DNA of 64,000 nt from Melitaea cinxia (taxonomy: Eukaryota > Arthropoda > Insecta > Lepidoptera > Nymphalidae), in the NCBI RefSeq assembly GCF_905220565.1, contig NC_059415.1, positions 8,670,501 to 8,734,500 on the forward strand. Reading direction: 5' to 3'. Both the position numbers and the translations under genes were made by a program. Positions 54,601-64,000 of the stretch are shown in pieces. The notes below the pieces were generated by a model. The model did not search any database. It worked only from the letters and a program-made list of their open reading frames with translations, and had not been told where the DNA came from. How positions within the stretch are numbered: the first letter of the stretch is position 1; every line of letters begins with the position of its first letter.

Positions 54601-55861
54601 TCAAGATAAAATATGTCGGTATATTTAGAAAGGCAGTTCATTAAAGCTTTTTTTTCTTGCGGATTTAAATGAGAACATCTTATCTGCTCAAGAACTTTAT
54701 GAGATCGATTAATATCTAAGCAATCTAATTTATGTATGAACTCTTGTTGAATATTGTTTAATTTCGATAGAGGGAGTTCAATTGGAGTTAAATGAACTTG
54801 AAAATTGTCAATTTTTACTTCAGATTCGGTAGTGTTGAGAACAGAAACGTTAACTCTGTTGTTAGACTTTAATTTTACAATACAGTTTGCTAAAAACACA
54901 CCATCACTAATTTTATGATCTAATACTAAAGCTTCTTTCATGGTGATCTCTGATAAATTTGAAACCGGACACTCAATGACTGTTTCTGACCGCGGGGGTA
55001 TGACATATGATGGTTTACTACAACAAATAGGTAATTCATATCCTTCTAAATTAAGAGTGTTGGTAGAGTATTGAATATCTATTTTAAAATGTTCGATAAA
55101 ATCACTACCAATAATACCGTCGTAATTTAAATTAATCGTATCGTCAATCGCGTGAAACATAAAGTCGAATATTATTTTACTTTTCGACGAAACGCGATAC
55201 TCAAAACTAAGTTTTATAGACCCGAGAGATTCGCAATAAGAATCGTTATCACTTAAACCTTTGAGTTTTATAATTTCTGAGCCAAGCACTGGTTTATTGT
55301 GTAAACTGGAATGTTTAACAATTGAAATTGTAGAACCAGTGTCAATTAAAAAACATAAAGGCTTTTCATTAAAATTAGTTTTTAAATAAACGTGAGGTAA
55401 AGAAACTTTATTATTAATATAATTAATAGAATGTGTTTTCTCACGTGAACAATCCCTAAAAGAAAAACTCGATTTTTCGCGAGGTGAGGGACTATCCTTA
55501 AACTTCAATGTTGGATTCGACTTTTCAACATAAGACTTAGGAGTCTGCTTATTCGCGCTAACCTGTGTTGAAAATAATTTAGGAACACAGTTTGAATGAT
55601 TCTCAAGATCCTTATTTGCGCTAACCTGTGTTGAAAATAATTTAGGAACACAGTTTGAAGGAGTCTTATTATCCTTATTTGCGCTAACCTGTGTTGAAAA
55701 TAACTTAGGAACACAGTTTGAAGGATTCTTGATATTTTTATTTGCGCTAACCTGTGTTGAGGAGAATTCAGGAACACAGGATTTAGAAATGTTAGCATTT
55801 TTCGTGTCATTTAAATTATTAAAATGAGGTTTCGATAGACACGGAACCGAAACCCTATTTA
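51684..55861 (-). CDS. pol polyprotein (protease, RT, RNase H, integrase), -1 frame
   Basis: The frame is open from the gag stop region onward, -1 relative to gag, with no ATG needed; the first part is the 63-bp repeat region. Numbering from a TTG at 55508: retropepsin Asp in LIDTGS at about 56; RT with RIVIDYRRLND, FTRMPFGLKNAPSTFQ and YLDD at about 485-488; RNase H with TTDSSNYAVGAVL, TEKELLAI and TDHRPLTWL; integrase with an HHCC finger (HPGVKRM ... C-x2-C) near 930-965 and the D,D35E core (LALDIVGTL, LTDQGTTF, NGALERSH). The C-terminal piece GPYKIIKTNGKHN is of the kind known as the GPF/Y module. The motifs that decide function are present. The order PR-RT-RH-IN is that of Ty3/gypsy elements. 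It is probably made only as a Gag-Pol fusion. Confidence 0.93.
55546..55795 (-). repeat. Four-copy 63-bp coding repeat at the start of pol
   Basis: The landmark GCGCTAACCTGTGTTGA recurs at 55555, 55618, 55681 and 55744, exactly 63 bp apart, so each unit is 21 codons. In the pol frame each unit reads about VSANK-x-NC-VPKLFSTQ with small differences. It lies between the gag-pol shift site and the protease. Confidence 0.95.
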
Positions 55862-56881
55862 GTTTAAACTATCATCGACATGATGCACATTAGAGCGATA
55901 ATTGCTCGACTCGTTATTCGTATACGGTGCAGATGCACTTGATAGTGTAGTATTACGTGGATCGGTCCGAGAGCTATTATTATTTTTTGCTTTAAGCTTG
56001 CGACATTCGCCTATTAAATGACCGCGTTTTTTGCAATAAGCACAAAACTTATTTGGATCGAAATTCGAATTTGATTTATCATGATTACTATTAAAATTAT
56101 TTTGTGCTTTATTTGATAAGTTAACGTGATGAAGATTTGGAGATGAGTGCTTATTTTTATTTTTATAACACTCTGAAGCGACATGACCGCTCTTTTTACA
56201 AATTATACATTGTTTATTATCAGAACGAGTTGAAAGTTTAGATAAATTATATAATTTTTCTTCTTCGATTGCATGAGTAATGGCTTCTGAAAGAGTTTTA
56301 GGGTTCCTACACCGTACTATGTGAGAAAATTTTGAGTTTAACCCTAATAAGAATGTATTCAAAGCTAAATCTTCCATTGCGGCTATTCGGCCTAAAAGTT
56401 CTTTATCATTTTCGCAGCTGTAATGGATGTCGGATTGTAATCTTGTTAAACATGATTCAATACGTATAGAAAATTGCATTACATCTTCGGAAGGCTGTTG
56501 TTTGCATTGTTGTAAGTCCACTAATAAGTGTGTGGAGTGCTTTTTTTCTCCAAAAGTGGTTTTCAAAAATTGTTTGATTTCTACCCAACTACTAAACTTT
56601 TTTAAACAACACGCTAATTGCGCTTTGCCTTCTAATTGTGAGACAATATATTTACAAAGTACGTTTTGTTGCTCTGAAGTTGCCAAGGAAATCGCATTTT
56701 CGCAGTTAGTTAAAAATGCAGGCAACAATTCGCGATCCCCGTTATAAGGCTTAATAAATTTTGTAAGGACAGATAGGGTAACTTTGTCAGTCATTTTAAC
56801 TTTTTGTTTCGGTGCTGAACTAACAGAGGAACTACTGGAAGAATATGCGATTTCTTCGAATTGCTCTTTCTTTAGAGACAT
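55859..56881 (-). CDS. gag polyprotein of the retroelement (340 aa)
   Basis: ATG at 56881; nothing earlier in frame looks coding. A Ser-rich start (YSSSSSSVSS) is followed by a capsid-like helical region (residues about 40-215, including FIKPYNGDRELLPAFL and LVDLQQCKQQPSEDVMQF). Two CCHC zinc knuckles follow, CIICKKSGHVASEC (about 224-237) and CAYCKKRGHLIGEC (about 280-293). These bind RNA during packaging. The tail is Asn/Ser-rich and ends at the frameshift site. The frame is intact. Errantivirus gag proteins often lack knuckles, so the double CCHC is a small departure from the best-known members. Confidence 0.9.
   Translation of the reverse strand: MSLKKEQFEEIAYSSSSSSVSSAPKQKVKMTDKVTLSVLTKFIKPYNGDRELLPAFLTNCENAISLATSEQQNVLCKYIVSQLEGKAQLACCLKKFSSWVEIKQFLKTTFGEKKHSTHLLVDLQQCKQQPSEDVMQFSIRIESCLTRLQSDIHYSCENDKELLGRIAAMEDLALNTFLLGLNSKFSHIVRCRNPKTLSEAITHAIEEEKLYNLSKLSTRSDNKQCIICKKSGHVASECYKNKNKHSSPNLHHVNLSNKAQNNFNSNHDKSNSNFDPNKFCAYCKKRGHLIGECRKLKAKNNNSSRTDPRNTTLSSASAPYTNNESSNYRSNVHHVDDSLN
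55862..55868 (-). other. -1 ribosomal frameshift heptamer at the gag stop
   Basis: On the minus strand the gag frame ends AGT TTA AAC TAA. T TTA AAC is the canonical X XXY YYZ slippery heptamer, and the zero-frame stop TAA (55859-55861) follows it immediately. A one-base slip leads into the pol frame, which is open from this point. I have not worked out a downstream stem or pseudoknot. Confidence 0.85.
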
Positions 56882-57607
56882 TAATTAGTTTACTTTTATT
56901 TAATAAATCGTATTAACGAACTACGTAAAATACAGAAATCAAACAGAAAATATGCACAATAAATTGAAAACAAAATTTATAAACAGTAATAATAATCTTA
57001 ATCTAAAATGAGTTCGAGTAAAAATAAAGTTTGTTAAAAATATGTTTTTAGAAAAATTAATAAATTCACTTCACTAAAATTGGCTTTAAAAACTTTAACT
57101 GAATAAGAAACTCACATTACACACAGCGATACGGTGGCAGCACTCGGGAACATTCCGGGAAAGTTGCGTCACACGTAATGCAGTGAGAAACGGCAGGCAG
57201 CTGGCGACTCAGGGAGTCGTATAACAGAATGCTTGTCGTCACGTGGAGTTCTTCGGGGTGCACGTGGTTTGTGATGAACAGTTGAAGCTATCAGCGAAAC
57301 CTTGATGAAAGGTCCGTTGATTGGTTTTGTGATGCGGGCTCACACTCAAAAAGTGGAGGCTTACCGTCGACCACAGGGCAGCAGGAGGTGTTCGGGGGTG
57401 ATGCGGGCTCACGCTTAATAGCGGAGGCTTACCGTCGGTCACGAGCACGAGCAGCGCGGGCTTAGGCTTTGAGGTGCCCAAGGCTTATCGTCGGCCACCG
57501 CACTAGGACTTTGACAACGGAGCCAACAAATATAATGGCGCAGACGAGTGGAACGAGTTCGCGACGCCTACACCTATTAATCCCAGTACTTCGGTATTTT
57601 CCTGGGA
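56882..57607 (-). other. Leader / 5' UTR of the retroelement with direct repeats
   Basis: About 0.7 kb without a coding frame, GC-rich toward the primer site. GTGATGCGGGCTCAC...GGAGGCTTACCGTCG occurs twice (about 57330-57378 and 57399-57440), with a weaker third echo (AAGGCTTATCGTCGGCCAC) at 57480. It should carry packaging and splice-donor signals; none is assigned. Confidence 0.6.
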
Positions 57608-57624
57608 TCCCACTTCTGACACCA
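57608..57624 (-). other. Primer binding site, tRNA-Leu type
   Basis: Four bases inside the 5' LTR the minus strand reads TGGTGTCAGAAGTGGGA, which is complementary to the usual 3' end of eukaryotic tRNA-Leu (…CACTTCTGACACCA). Confidence 0.8.
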
Positions 57625-57628
57625 AATT

Positions 57629-57888
57629 TGTTAGGATGGCTCTCCGTTAGTCCTTTTTAAAAAAAACACTTTTATTACTGCTGCTAATTTATTTAATTAA
57701 TTATTGGTAACAACTGTTCTTAAGCTAAGTCGGACTCGAACTGTCTTGAATACAATGGTCTTTTAATGTAAAATAATGAAATTGGAAGCGACGGGGTTTA
57801 TCGCTGACTAAACAGTTTTGTGTAAAATTTCCAGGCTTAACAATACTGCATATGTTGCATTTTATTCATATTATATTTGTTTATAACA
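57629..57888 (-). promoter_or_regulatory. 5' LTR (promoter) of the retroelement
   Basis: 260 bp and, on my reading, the same sequence as the 3' LTR, including the 8-A run. It should hold the Pol II promoter of the element. Start-site elements are not mapped. Confidence 0.9.
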
Positions 57889-57979
57889 GTACGCACTTTT
57901 TTTTTACTTAAATGTTGTTTTTACCTTAAATATTATAGTAAAATGCTTACCCTTGTACTAACTCAAGACTATCTCGTCT

Positions 57980-58020
57980 GCCCTTAGGTTGCCTGGAAGA
58001 GATCGTTTTTCAACGATAAC
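57980..58020 (+). mobile_element. Family H repeat fragment
   Basis: CCCTTAGGTTGCCTGGAAGA then GATCGTTTTTCAACGATAAC, the same hairpin block as at 15316. Confidence 0.5.
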
Positions 58021-58335
58021 GCAGTCTTTATGATACTTAACCGTTTGTACTATGTAATATTTCTGTTTTTAGTGTTAAATCATTTTATAATATTATTTGA
58101 TACGTTAGTAAATTTAAAAATTACTATGAAAGAAAAATAACTTAGTTACTATCCGAATTGATTAGATTGATTTTTTATTGATTGACTAATAAATAATAAT
58201 AATTAAATCAGTATCGCCTAATTTCCTCTGTACTGATAATGTAGGTTAATGTGCGACACTTGAGCAAGAGATTATATAACTTATAATGATAAAACAGGCT
58301 AAAGATAAACACACAGAGTAGAAAAAATCTTACAT

Positions 58336-58416
58336 ATAAAATTCTCGTGTCACAATGTTAGTTAAAATAGACCTCAACTGAAATATATGGCAATAAAATG
58401 TTTGCGGGGTCAGCTA
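58336..58416 (+). mobile_element. Short Helitron-like element
   Basis: ATAAAATTCTCGTGTCACAA start and TTTGCGGGGTCAG-CTAGT end, matching the 3' style at 45470. Only about 80 bp. Confidence 0.45.
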
Positions 58417-58626
58417 GTATTTGTATAAATATAAATATATTTTTAGAGAGTAAGTCGAACCTACGTCCGTTCACTTTTATACAAATTTTGCACCACCACA
58501 ACAGAAAGATCGTACTTTATGTGATATTTAAATTAAAAATATTACTGTATATAGTATAATATATAATTTATTTATTGTACCTAGATTATTTATTAAAATT
58601 TCTTATTGCATTATATTATTAAGACT

Positions 58627-58866
58627 AAGGGAGGGCACAGCAGGAAATTTCCTGCTCAAAATATGGAGCAGCCCAACTGGGGTAATAGCTCGACCTTACA
58701 GAAAATCACAGCTAAATAATACTGCTTTCAAACAGTGTTGTGTTCCTGTTGGTGAGTAAGGTGACCAGAGCTCCTAGTGGGGATTAGAGTTAGGGTCGGC
58801 AAAGCGCTTGCGATGTTTCTGTTGTTGCAGACGTCTGTAGGCTAAGGTAATCGCTTACCATCAAAA
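58627..58866 (+). mobile_element. SINE-like repeat A, longest copy
   Basis: AGGGAGGGCACAGCAGGAAA, ATGGAGCAGCCCAACTGGGG, GTTGGTGAGTAAGGTGACCA, then the part common to all copies (GGTCGGCAAAGCGCTTGCGA to GGTAATCGCTTACCATCA). The usual 3' tail is missing. Confidence 0.65.
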
Positions 58867-59369
58867 ACGAAATTATGGTATATGTAAAGGTATTTACAAA
58901 TAATATTATATTATATATATTATGAAATAAGTGAAAAATATAAAAAAAGAATTCCTTTGTATTATTTTGACAATGTTTGCGATGTGATATAAATTATGGT
59001 CACCCTACATCTCGTAACTTGCCACTATAGAAAAGTTTAAAGTAGTCTCGGAAAATGCGACTTTAATTTCTGTTTAGAAATAAGGAACGGCCTAACCATT
59101 GTTTGTGGGTTAAACTTGCCCTAACGTGTTACACAAACATATTAAAAATGTATGGAACATTTCAAGACAAGTGTGCTTCTTTGTTAGATAAAAATCAAAA
59201 GACCAAATATCTAGAAAGATCATACAAAAGTAATCACTAGCTTTTAACGTTTACTAGTTGAAAATTTTCTCCTTTTTATGAAGCAACAATGATTTTAATT
59301 AGGAGCGAAACTGAACCAAGCGAAAGCGAACTCCTCTTTTATAGCTAAGAATATTGTTTATTCATTTTT

Positions 59370-59450
59370 TAGACCACTATATCGGCAAATAAGCGTAGGT
59401 TATTGTAGCTTATAGACGCCTGCAACACCGGAAGCATTGCAAGGCGCATC
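59370..59450 (-). mobile_element. SINE-like repeat A fragment
   Basis: ATCGGCAAATAAGCGTAGG, then GACGCCTGCAACACCGGAAG and ATTGCAAGGCGCATC. Diverged and short. Confidence 0.45.
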
Positions 59451-59634
59451 AAAGGGCAAAATTAAATACAAATCAAAATCTCTTCAAGATTTCAATTTTT
59501 TATTTATATAAAGAGATTCAATATTTATATATAGATATCAAATTGAGACGTCTCTAGATGAGAGAAAGCTTTCAATGGGATGTAGCAATGTAATTTAAAT
59601 ACTCATTATACCAGTTTGAAATAACAATTTATAT

Positions 59635-59929
59635 ACAATGTTGACATAAAAACAAATGGTGGAAAATGGTTTTGTGGTTAAAAAATTTTAAATCACCGTT
59701 TATCAAAAGTTCAACAGCACCCGAGGTCGTTTGTTCTGAATTTATAACATTGTCAACGTCAATAAAAACTAGACAGTAAAACATTTTTAACATGACTAGC
59801 GTTATCATTAATAACTATTTTTTACTCGGAAAAAAGTCTATTCTTTTTTCTACTTGAATAATCCGACCTGTAACATTATATTGTAATAATAATAATAACT
59901 TTATTTGTTAAACACACTGATCCTAACAC

Positions 59930-59967
<38 letters not shown>

Positions 59968-61205
59968 TCATTCGAGGCAGGCATTACATTCAAAGTCTTA
60001 AACCTAATATAATATTTGAGAAATAAAAAAATAAAATAAAAAATAAACAATAAAAGAAGATAGTGGCATGGCAACAGTGTGTTTCACGAAAAGGTTGGAT
60101 CTCCGCTATATTCACTAAAAGCCCTGACACTGGTTTTCAGGACCACCATTAGGTTTCCCATTGCCATATTGCTAGGCATAGTTCCCTTTCACCATGTAGG
60201 AGAAGAGTCGAGGCCTAATTCACAATGCCAAGGTTCACTGCGGACTCGTTAATTATTCTTACAATGGAGTAACGATTACTGTCGTGTTATAATGCATAGA
60301 GATTAATTTTATAAGTATGAGAAGTCTTTCCGTAACTAATTATTTTTTAATCGGCTTTAAAAAAGGAGGAGGTTACTCAATTTGACCGTATATATATGTA
60401 TGTTCGAGGACAACTTTTTAAGTGTGTTACCATGATAAGGAAACCACGATCTGATGATGGGATTAAAAAATCCGCATAACTTTTTCTCCCGATTTTGATG
60501 ATTTTTAACTTAATCGAAAGCCGATGTTTATCATGTGGTTACATTTAAATTCATCGAGATTCACAGCTTTTGGAGTAATATAACTAATCTAGTAACTAAT
60601 TTTTTCGTCTACCTACGTTGTATTACTTGTCGATGTAATTGAAGTCGGTTTTTTTCGTTTTGTCATTATTAATTGTTTACCATTAATATTCGTTTTTGTA
60701 TTACTAAACTAAAGTTAATTCGAACAATAATAAAACACAATCTAGTAAATTAGTAATTGTTTTAATATTGCATTTGTAATTATGGAAATAGCTCATAATA
60801 TAAATAACATTCTGATAAAATTAATATTTTGAACGTTATCAATTTTCATAAAGGAATACTATTTATTAGTAAAATTACTACGATCTGAAGGTTCGTGACC
60901 AAAATATTAAAGGTTCAACATATTTCAGGAAAATCGGATGTTATCAAGTTTCTATTTATAGAACGGATTTTCGGAAAGGATTTGGGAAGTGTTGAAGTAA
61001 ACGAAATGAAAGGCGGTTTCTACATAGATACTTATGATTATTATGTGATGTGAAGTGTGTATTATGTATTATTAAATTTTATTAAGGTTTATGCATACAC
61101 ACATCTCCATGTAATAATCTGTTTGAACTAGTCCTAAATTAATAAAATTAAAAAAGAAAACTAGCAATGGTATTAAAATACGCGTAAAAGTAAAAAATAC
61201 ATATA
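59635..61205. repeat. Segmental duplication partner of 13670-15000, with MITE insertion
   Basis: 59640-59825 and 60290-61205 match the two blocks upstream of the 15.5-kb UGT in the same order and orientation. Differences: a (TA)n tract (about 59935-59962), SINE-like text at 60140-60300 and a family M MITE at 60350-60665. It is not followed by a UGT within the window. Confidence 0.7.
60350..60665 (+). mobile_element. Family M MITE
   Basis: AATCGGCTTTAAAAAAGGAG to GTAATTGAAGTCGGTTTTTT, with CTCAATTTGACCGTATATAT and CTTAATCGAAAGCCGATGTT. It is absent from the corresponding place in the 14.5-kb copy. Confidence 0.75.
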
Positions 61206-62039
61206 CATTTTGAATTTAACAGTGAGTATAATTATTATGATTCAAGCTTCAATAATTTTTTTAATGGTTTTTCTTAAACTAGAAACATACCAAAAATGTA
61301 CTTTTAGTGGCTTATACTATATGGCTTTTGAATTTTTCAAAGGATAAAAAAAAGTTTATTCACATTCTATCCGAAACACGATGAGTTGATCTACAGGGAC
61401 AGACAACTAGACTGGATATAAAATAAGTATAAACAGATATATCACGGTATTTAGTCGCCTACACATCACACCATCACGCACCATTACATCAGAGCAGTTG
61501 TCATACTATGCCTGTTTAATAACCTCATTTAACAGATGTGTGTATGACTAAAAGAGCTCAAAAACTAAAACACATAAATAAGAACCGAGATATCAAAGCC
61601 AAACATTTCATCTAAAATCAGGATTATTTTTAAATGCTGCTCAAAAAAAAATTATACAAAATTAACACAGTCAAAGAAAATGTACTAAAATATTTTGAAT
61701 AAAATTTGTGACTAGGATGCTACAGGAAATTAAAAAGTATTCTGGCGACCTTAAAAGTCATTAAAAGTAATGAGTAAATTGGTAGTTCTGCGTCAAATAA
61801 ATGCATATAACAAAATTCTTTCTGGAACATTTTAGTTTTCCCAGTATTCAAGTACAAAATTAAACATTCCTTTGACTTCGTCGTTAAAAGGTACAAATGA
61901 ATACTTATTTTATTTGTTCAAACTATTTTCGTAGTATTAAACTAAAACGAAAACTTTTTGTTCAAACAAAAATACAACATATTTATTTCTATATTTTTTA
62001 AGAATCTAAATTTAAATTATTCAATTTATTTTCATCCAT
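61206..62039. other. Gene-free spacer
   Basis: AT-rich DNA. I find no open frame with a domain and no known repeat. Confidence 0.4.
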
Positions 62040-62220
62040 ACAAATAAATAAAATTGGAGTGTTTGTTTATGTATTAAAATAACTGCTGTGTATTAAATTA
62101 AATGCATATGGATGTATACACGGTACATATACCCAAATATTTTTTTTTTTAATTTTTGTGTGTCTGTCTGTCTGATTGTTCCAGTTAATCTCTGAAACCA
62201 CTGGACCGATTTATGAATAC
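62040..62220 (+). mobile_element. Helitron-like element, 3'-truncated copy
   Basis: AAATTGGAGTGTTTGTTTAT, GTATACACGGTACATATACC, GTCTGTCTGATTGTTCCAGT and AATCTCTGAAACCACTGGAC, as at 29885. The GC-rich 3' end is absent. Confidence 0.55.
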
Positions 62221-62744
62221 TATATATTGTTATTGTATTAATGTATATATTTCTATATGTTCATTTATTGATACACAATTTGCTCCAAAATATAACTTGT
62301 TTTGATAGTGGTTTTCAGAAGAAATCCCACTTAAGTCTCCGTTTTATTGTATTTTCTTCTCAGAATTTTGTAATTTCTTTGTAATATTTGAAGTTTAAAA
62401 GAATATTCCAAATTAACGAATTAATTACTTTTTGCGGATTCAAAAGCTTTTCTCAAAAACCGCGACATTCAAATAACTTGCCGGCGTAAACAATACATAG
62501 TACAATTCTAATTTCCAATTGAATTAATAAGATAATTTCTAATAGAAATATCTTAATATTTCTAGAAAAAATTAAGGTGATTTTGCTAATCAAATTGTTA
62601 CGACACGCGATTCGACTTATCTGCTGTAAAATAACTAAATTTTAATATCAATCTTTTGTTATTTTATCATTATAAAATCGAAGTGAATAATTATAGAAAT
62701 GACAATCATATATGTATATCAATACGTTAAGGGTTAAGATGTTT

Positions 62745-62914
62745 ACTGCTGGCTTTGAAATATACAGGTCGAAGACGGGCAGCAGCGTCTTCGGTGCGAC
62801 AAAGCCAGCCCTGCGGTGGTGACTATGGTCAACATACATGAATTTACGCAATTTTTTGGTGTGAACTTGTGGTGGCCTATGTCCAGCAGTGGACTGCGAT
62901 AGGCTGAAGTGAAC
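62745..62914 (+). mobile_element. RTE-tailed SINE-like element (family R), 5'-truncated
   Basis: It starts at ACTGCTGGCTTTGAAATATA, has GCAGCAGCGTCTTCGGTGCG, and ends GTGGCCTATGTCCAGCAGTG. The target duplication AAGATGTTT (62736-62744 and 62915-62923) shows that the truncated copy inserted as such, as LINE-type reverse transcription does. Confidence 0.85.
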
Positions 62915-62923
62915 AAGATGTTT

Positions 62924-63839
62924 GCCTCCGTTTTTAGAAAAAACCTCACAATTACTCCACATAAATTATATATCATTTTATAGATAATCGCTTGCTTTAC
63001 GGTATCAAAAACTGCAAAAATTATTATTGCTTTTGTTTTTGTAAATTAATTAACTATTAAAACTATATATATAACGGCTTTGATTTTGAACAATTAAATA
63101 TGATCTTTCCATTTATAAAAAAAAAATACTTCAAAAACCCAATTACACAATTTCGGCAATACCTTATAGTCCGTTAAGCCAAATATAGCCTATGTCTCTC
63201 AATGATAACAGATAATATTTCAGTCTAGTACTTTTCAATTTTAATACAAACATTAAATAATACTCAAATATAAATCCTTCCTGTGTATAATATGAATGCA
63301 GATGTAAATATACATTTCACAGAGAACGATATTAAATTTTAACGTTTACCTATTTTGCAATACAATTTCATTGTGAGGTCTTTGTTCAGTATTTGTCGAC
63401 AAACACGAGGCGTATCATCGAACACTTTTACTTTAACAATTGAATCTGCAATTGTAGATGAAGTTCTATTTACACGCATGCTTTTCTAGGTCATCACGGT
63501 TTCATTATATTACTTTCATGTTGCAAACTATCGATAACTTTGTTCGTGATTAAGACCAAGCTTCGACTTTACTTATTTGATACATTTAGTTTCACTGCTT
63601 CTACTTCAGTACGCATGCATAACCTTTTTTTCGTTTTTTTTTTTATTACTTATGTGTATGATATATCATTTTTTGACTAATTCTTCGTAAAACAAATTAG
63701 CTTTTTGACAGGGTGTACGTATATTTTAATATACAAAATTTATTTTTTCTGCATGGATTGTAAATTATTGAAGTCTTTATAACATATAACATAACAATAC
63801 ACCTTTTATTACTCGGAACAGAAATAATAAATATCAGAC
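62924..63839. other. Gene-free spacer at the right end
   Basis: AT-rich sequence without recognisable coding content or repeats. Confidence 0.4.
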
Positions 63840-63915
63840 TGATTTTAACAGAGTATCATAAGGTACAAAGGGCGGCCTTATCGCTGAAAAGCGATCAGTT
63901 CCAGGCAACCTAGGA
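63840..63915 (-). mobile_element. Family H hairpin repeat, reverse orientation
   Basis: AAGGGCGGCCTTATCGCTGA then AAGCGATCAGTTCCAGGCAA, the reverse of the 15316 block (stem around GCGAT). Confidence 0.5.
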
Positions 63916-64000
63916 ACAGAGGAGATAGATTGATGGTAATGTGTTGTTGTAGGTGTATAAATTGTGACATAAACGTATGAATATATTTACTTAAGCACAT

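Larger units (their letters stand above)
49164..57888 (-). mobile_element. Errantivirus-like LTR retroelement (Ty3/gypsy group), complete, 8.7 kb
   Basis: Two 260-bp LTRs (49164-49423 and 57629-57888), TG...CA, look identical base for base. A 4-bp target duplication GTAC lies at 49160-49163 and 57889-57892. On the minus strand the order is 5' LTR, tRNA-Leu-type primer site, leader, gag, pol in the -1 frame, env, polypurine tract, 3' LTR. All three frames are open. The env-bearing Ty3/gypsy layout is that of the insect errantiviruses (gypsy, ZAM and TED types). It lies about 200 bp beyond the stop codon of the cysteine-rich gene, in opposite orientation. Confidence 0.95.

Noticed and set aside
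55505..55810. 101-residue repetitive minus-strand frame with QHRLAQI units
   Set aside because: It is the wrong frame of the 63-bp repeat. The pol frame runs through the same DNA without a stop from the slip site.

Overview
The window is nuclear DNA from an insect, almost certainly a moth or butterfly. It is very AT-rich, its genes have short GT-AG exons, it holds a tandem cluster of UDP-glucuronosyl/glucosyltransferase (UGT) genes of the kind lepidopterans expand, and the rest is dense with repeats typical of Lepidoptera: RTE-tailed SINEs, tRNA-derived SINEs, Helitron-like ends and a palindromic MITE family. I see no prokaryotic features, CRISPR array or operon.

Left third (1-25.6 kb), UGT cluster, all on the + strand. 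In order: the last exon of a UGT that begins left of the window (311-608); a decayed UGT pseudogene (about 2475-4321); an intact four-exon UGT of 528 aa (15511-18179); two UGT 5' stubs (20407-20443 and 20678-20769); and an intact four-exon UGT of 529 aa (23245-25528). Both intact genes have a signal peptide, the N-terminal His, the sugar-donor signature, a C-terminal membrane helix and a KKxx ER-retrieval tail. Their products should face the ER lumen and conjugate small lipophilic compounds. Flanking blocks show that the array grew by segmental duplication. Transposons lie between the copies: a pogo-type element with 24-bp TIRs (4719-8664), an RTE fragment, a mariner-like pseudogene and a 173-bp hAT MITE.

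Middle (31.4-49 kb). By hand-splicing I recover one six-exon gene (31439-48962, 287 aa) for a secreted, cysteine-rich protein that I cannot assign to a family. Its third intron is about 10.5 kb because it holds nested retrotransposons: an RNase H-bearing, I/LOA-type non-LTR element (33769-39770, 13-bp target duplication) sits inside the RT gene of an older non-LTR element, next to a SINE and a Jockey-type fragment.

Right (49.2-57.9 kb). A complete errantivirus-like LTR retroelement lies on the minus strand about 200 bp past the cysteine-rich gene. It has 260-bp LTRs that read as identical, a GTAC target duplication, a tRNA-Leu-type primer site, a polypurine tract, and gag, pol and env frames. 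The gag stop directly follows a canonical -1 slippery heptamer, pol is in the -1 frame, and the start of pol carries a four-copy 63-bp repeat. The insertion looks very young.

From 58 to 64 kb there are only repeats and a diverged duplicate (59.6-61.2 kb) of the region upstream of the 15.5-kb UGT. This hints that the UGT array may resume beyond the right edge.
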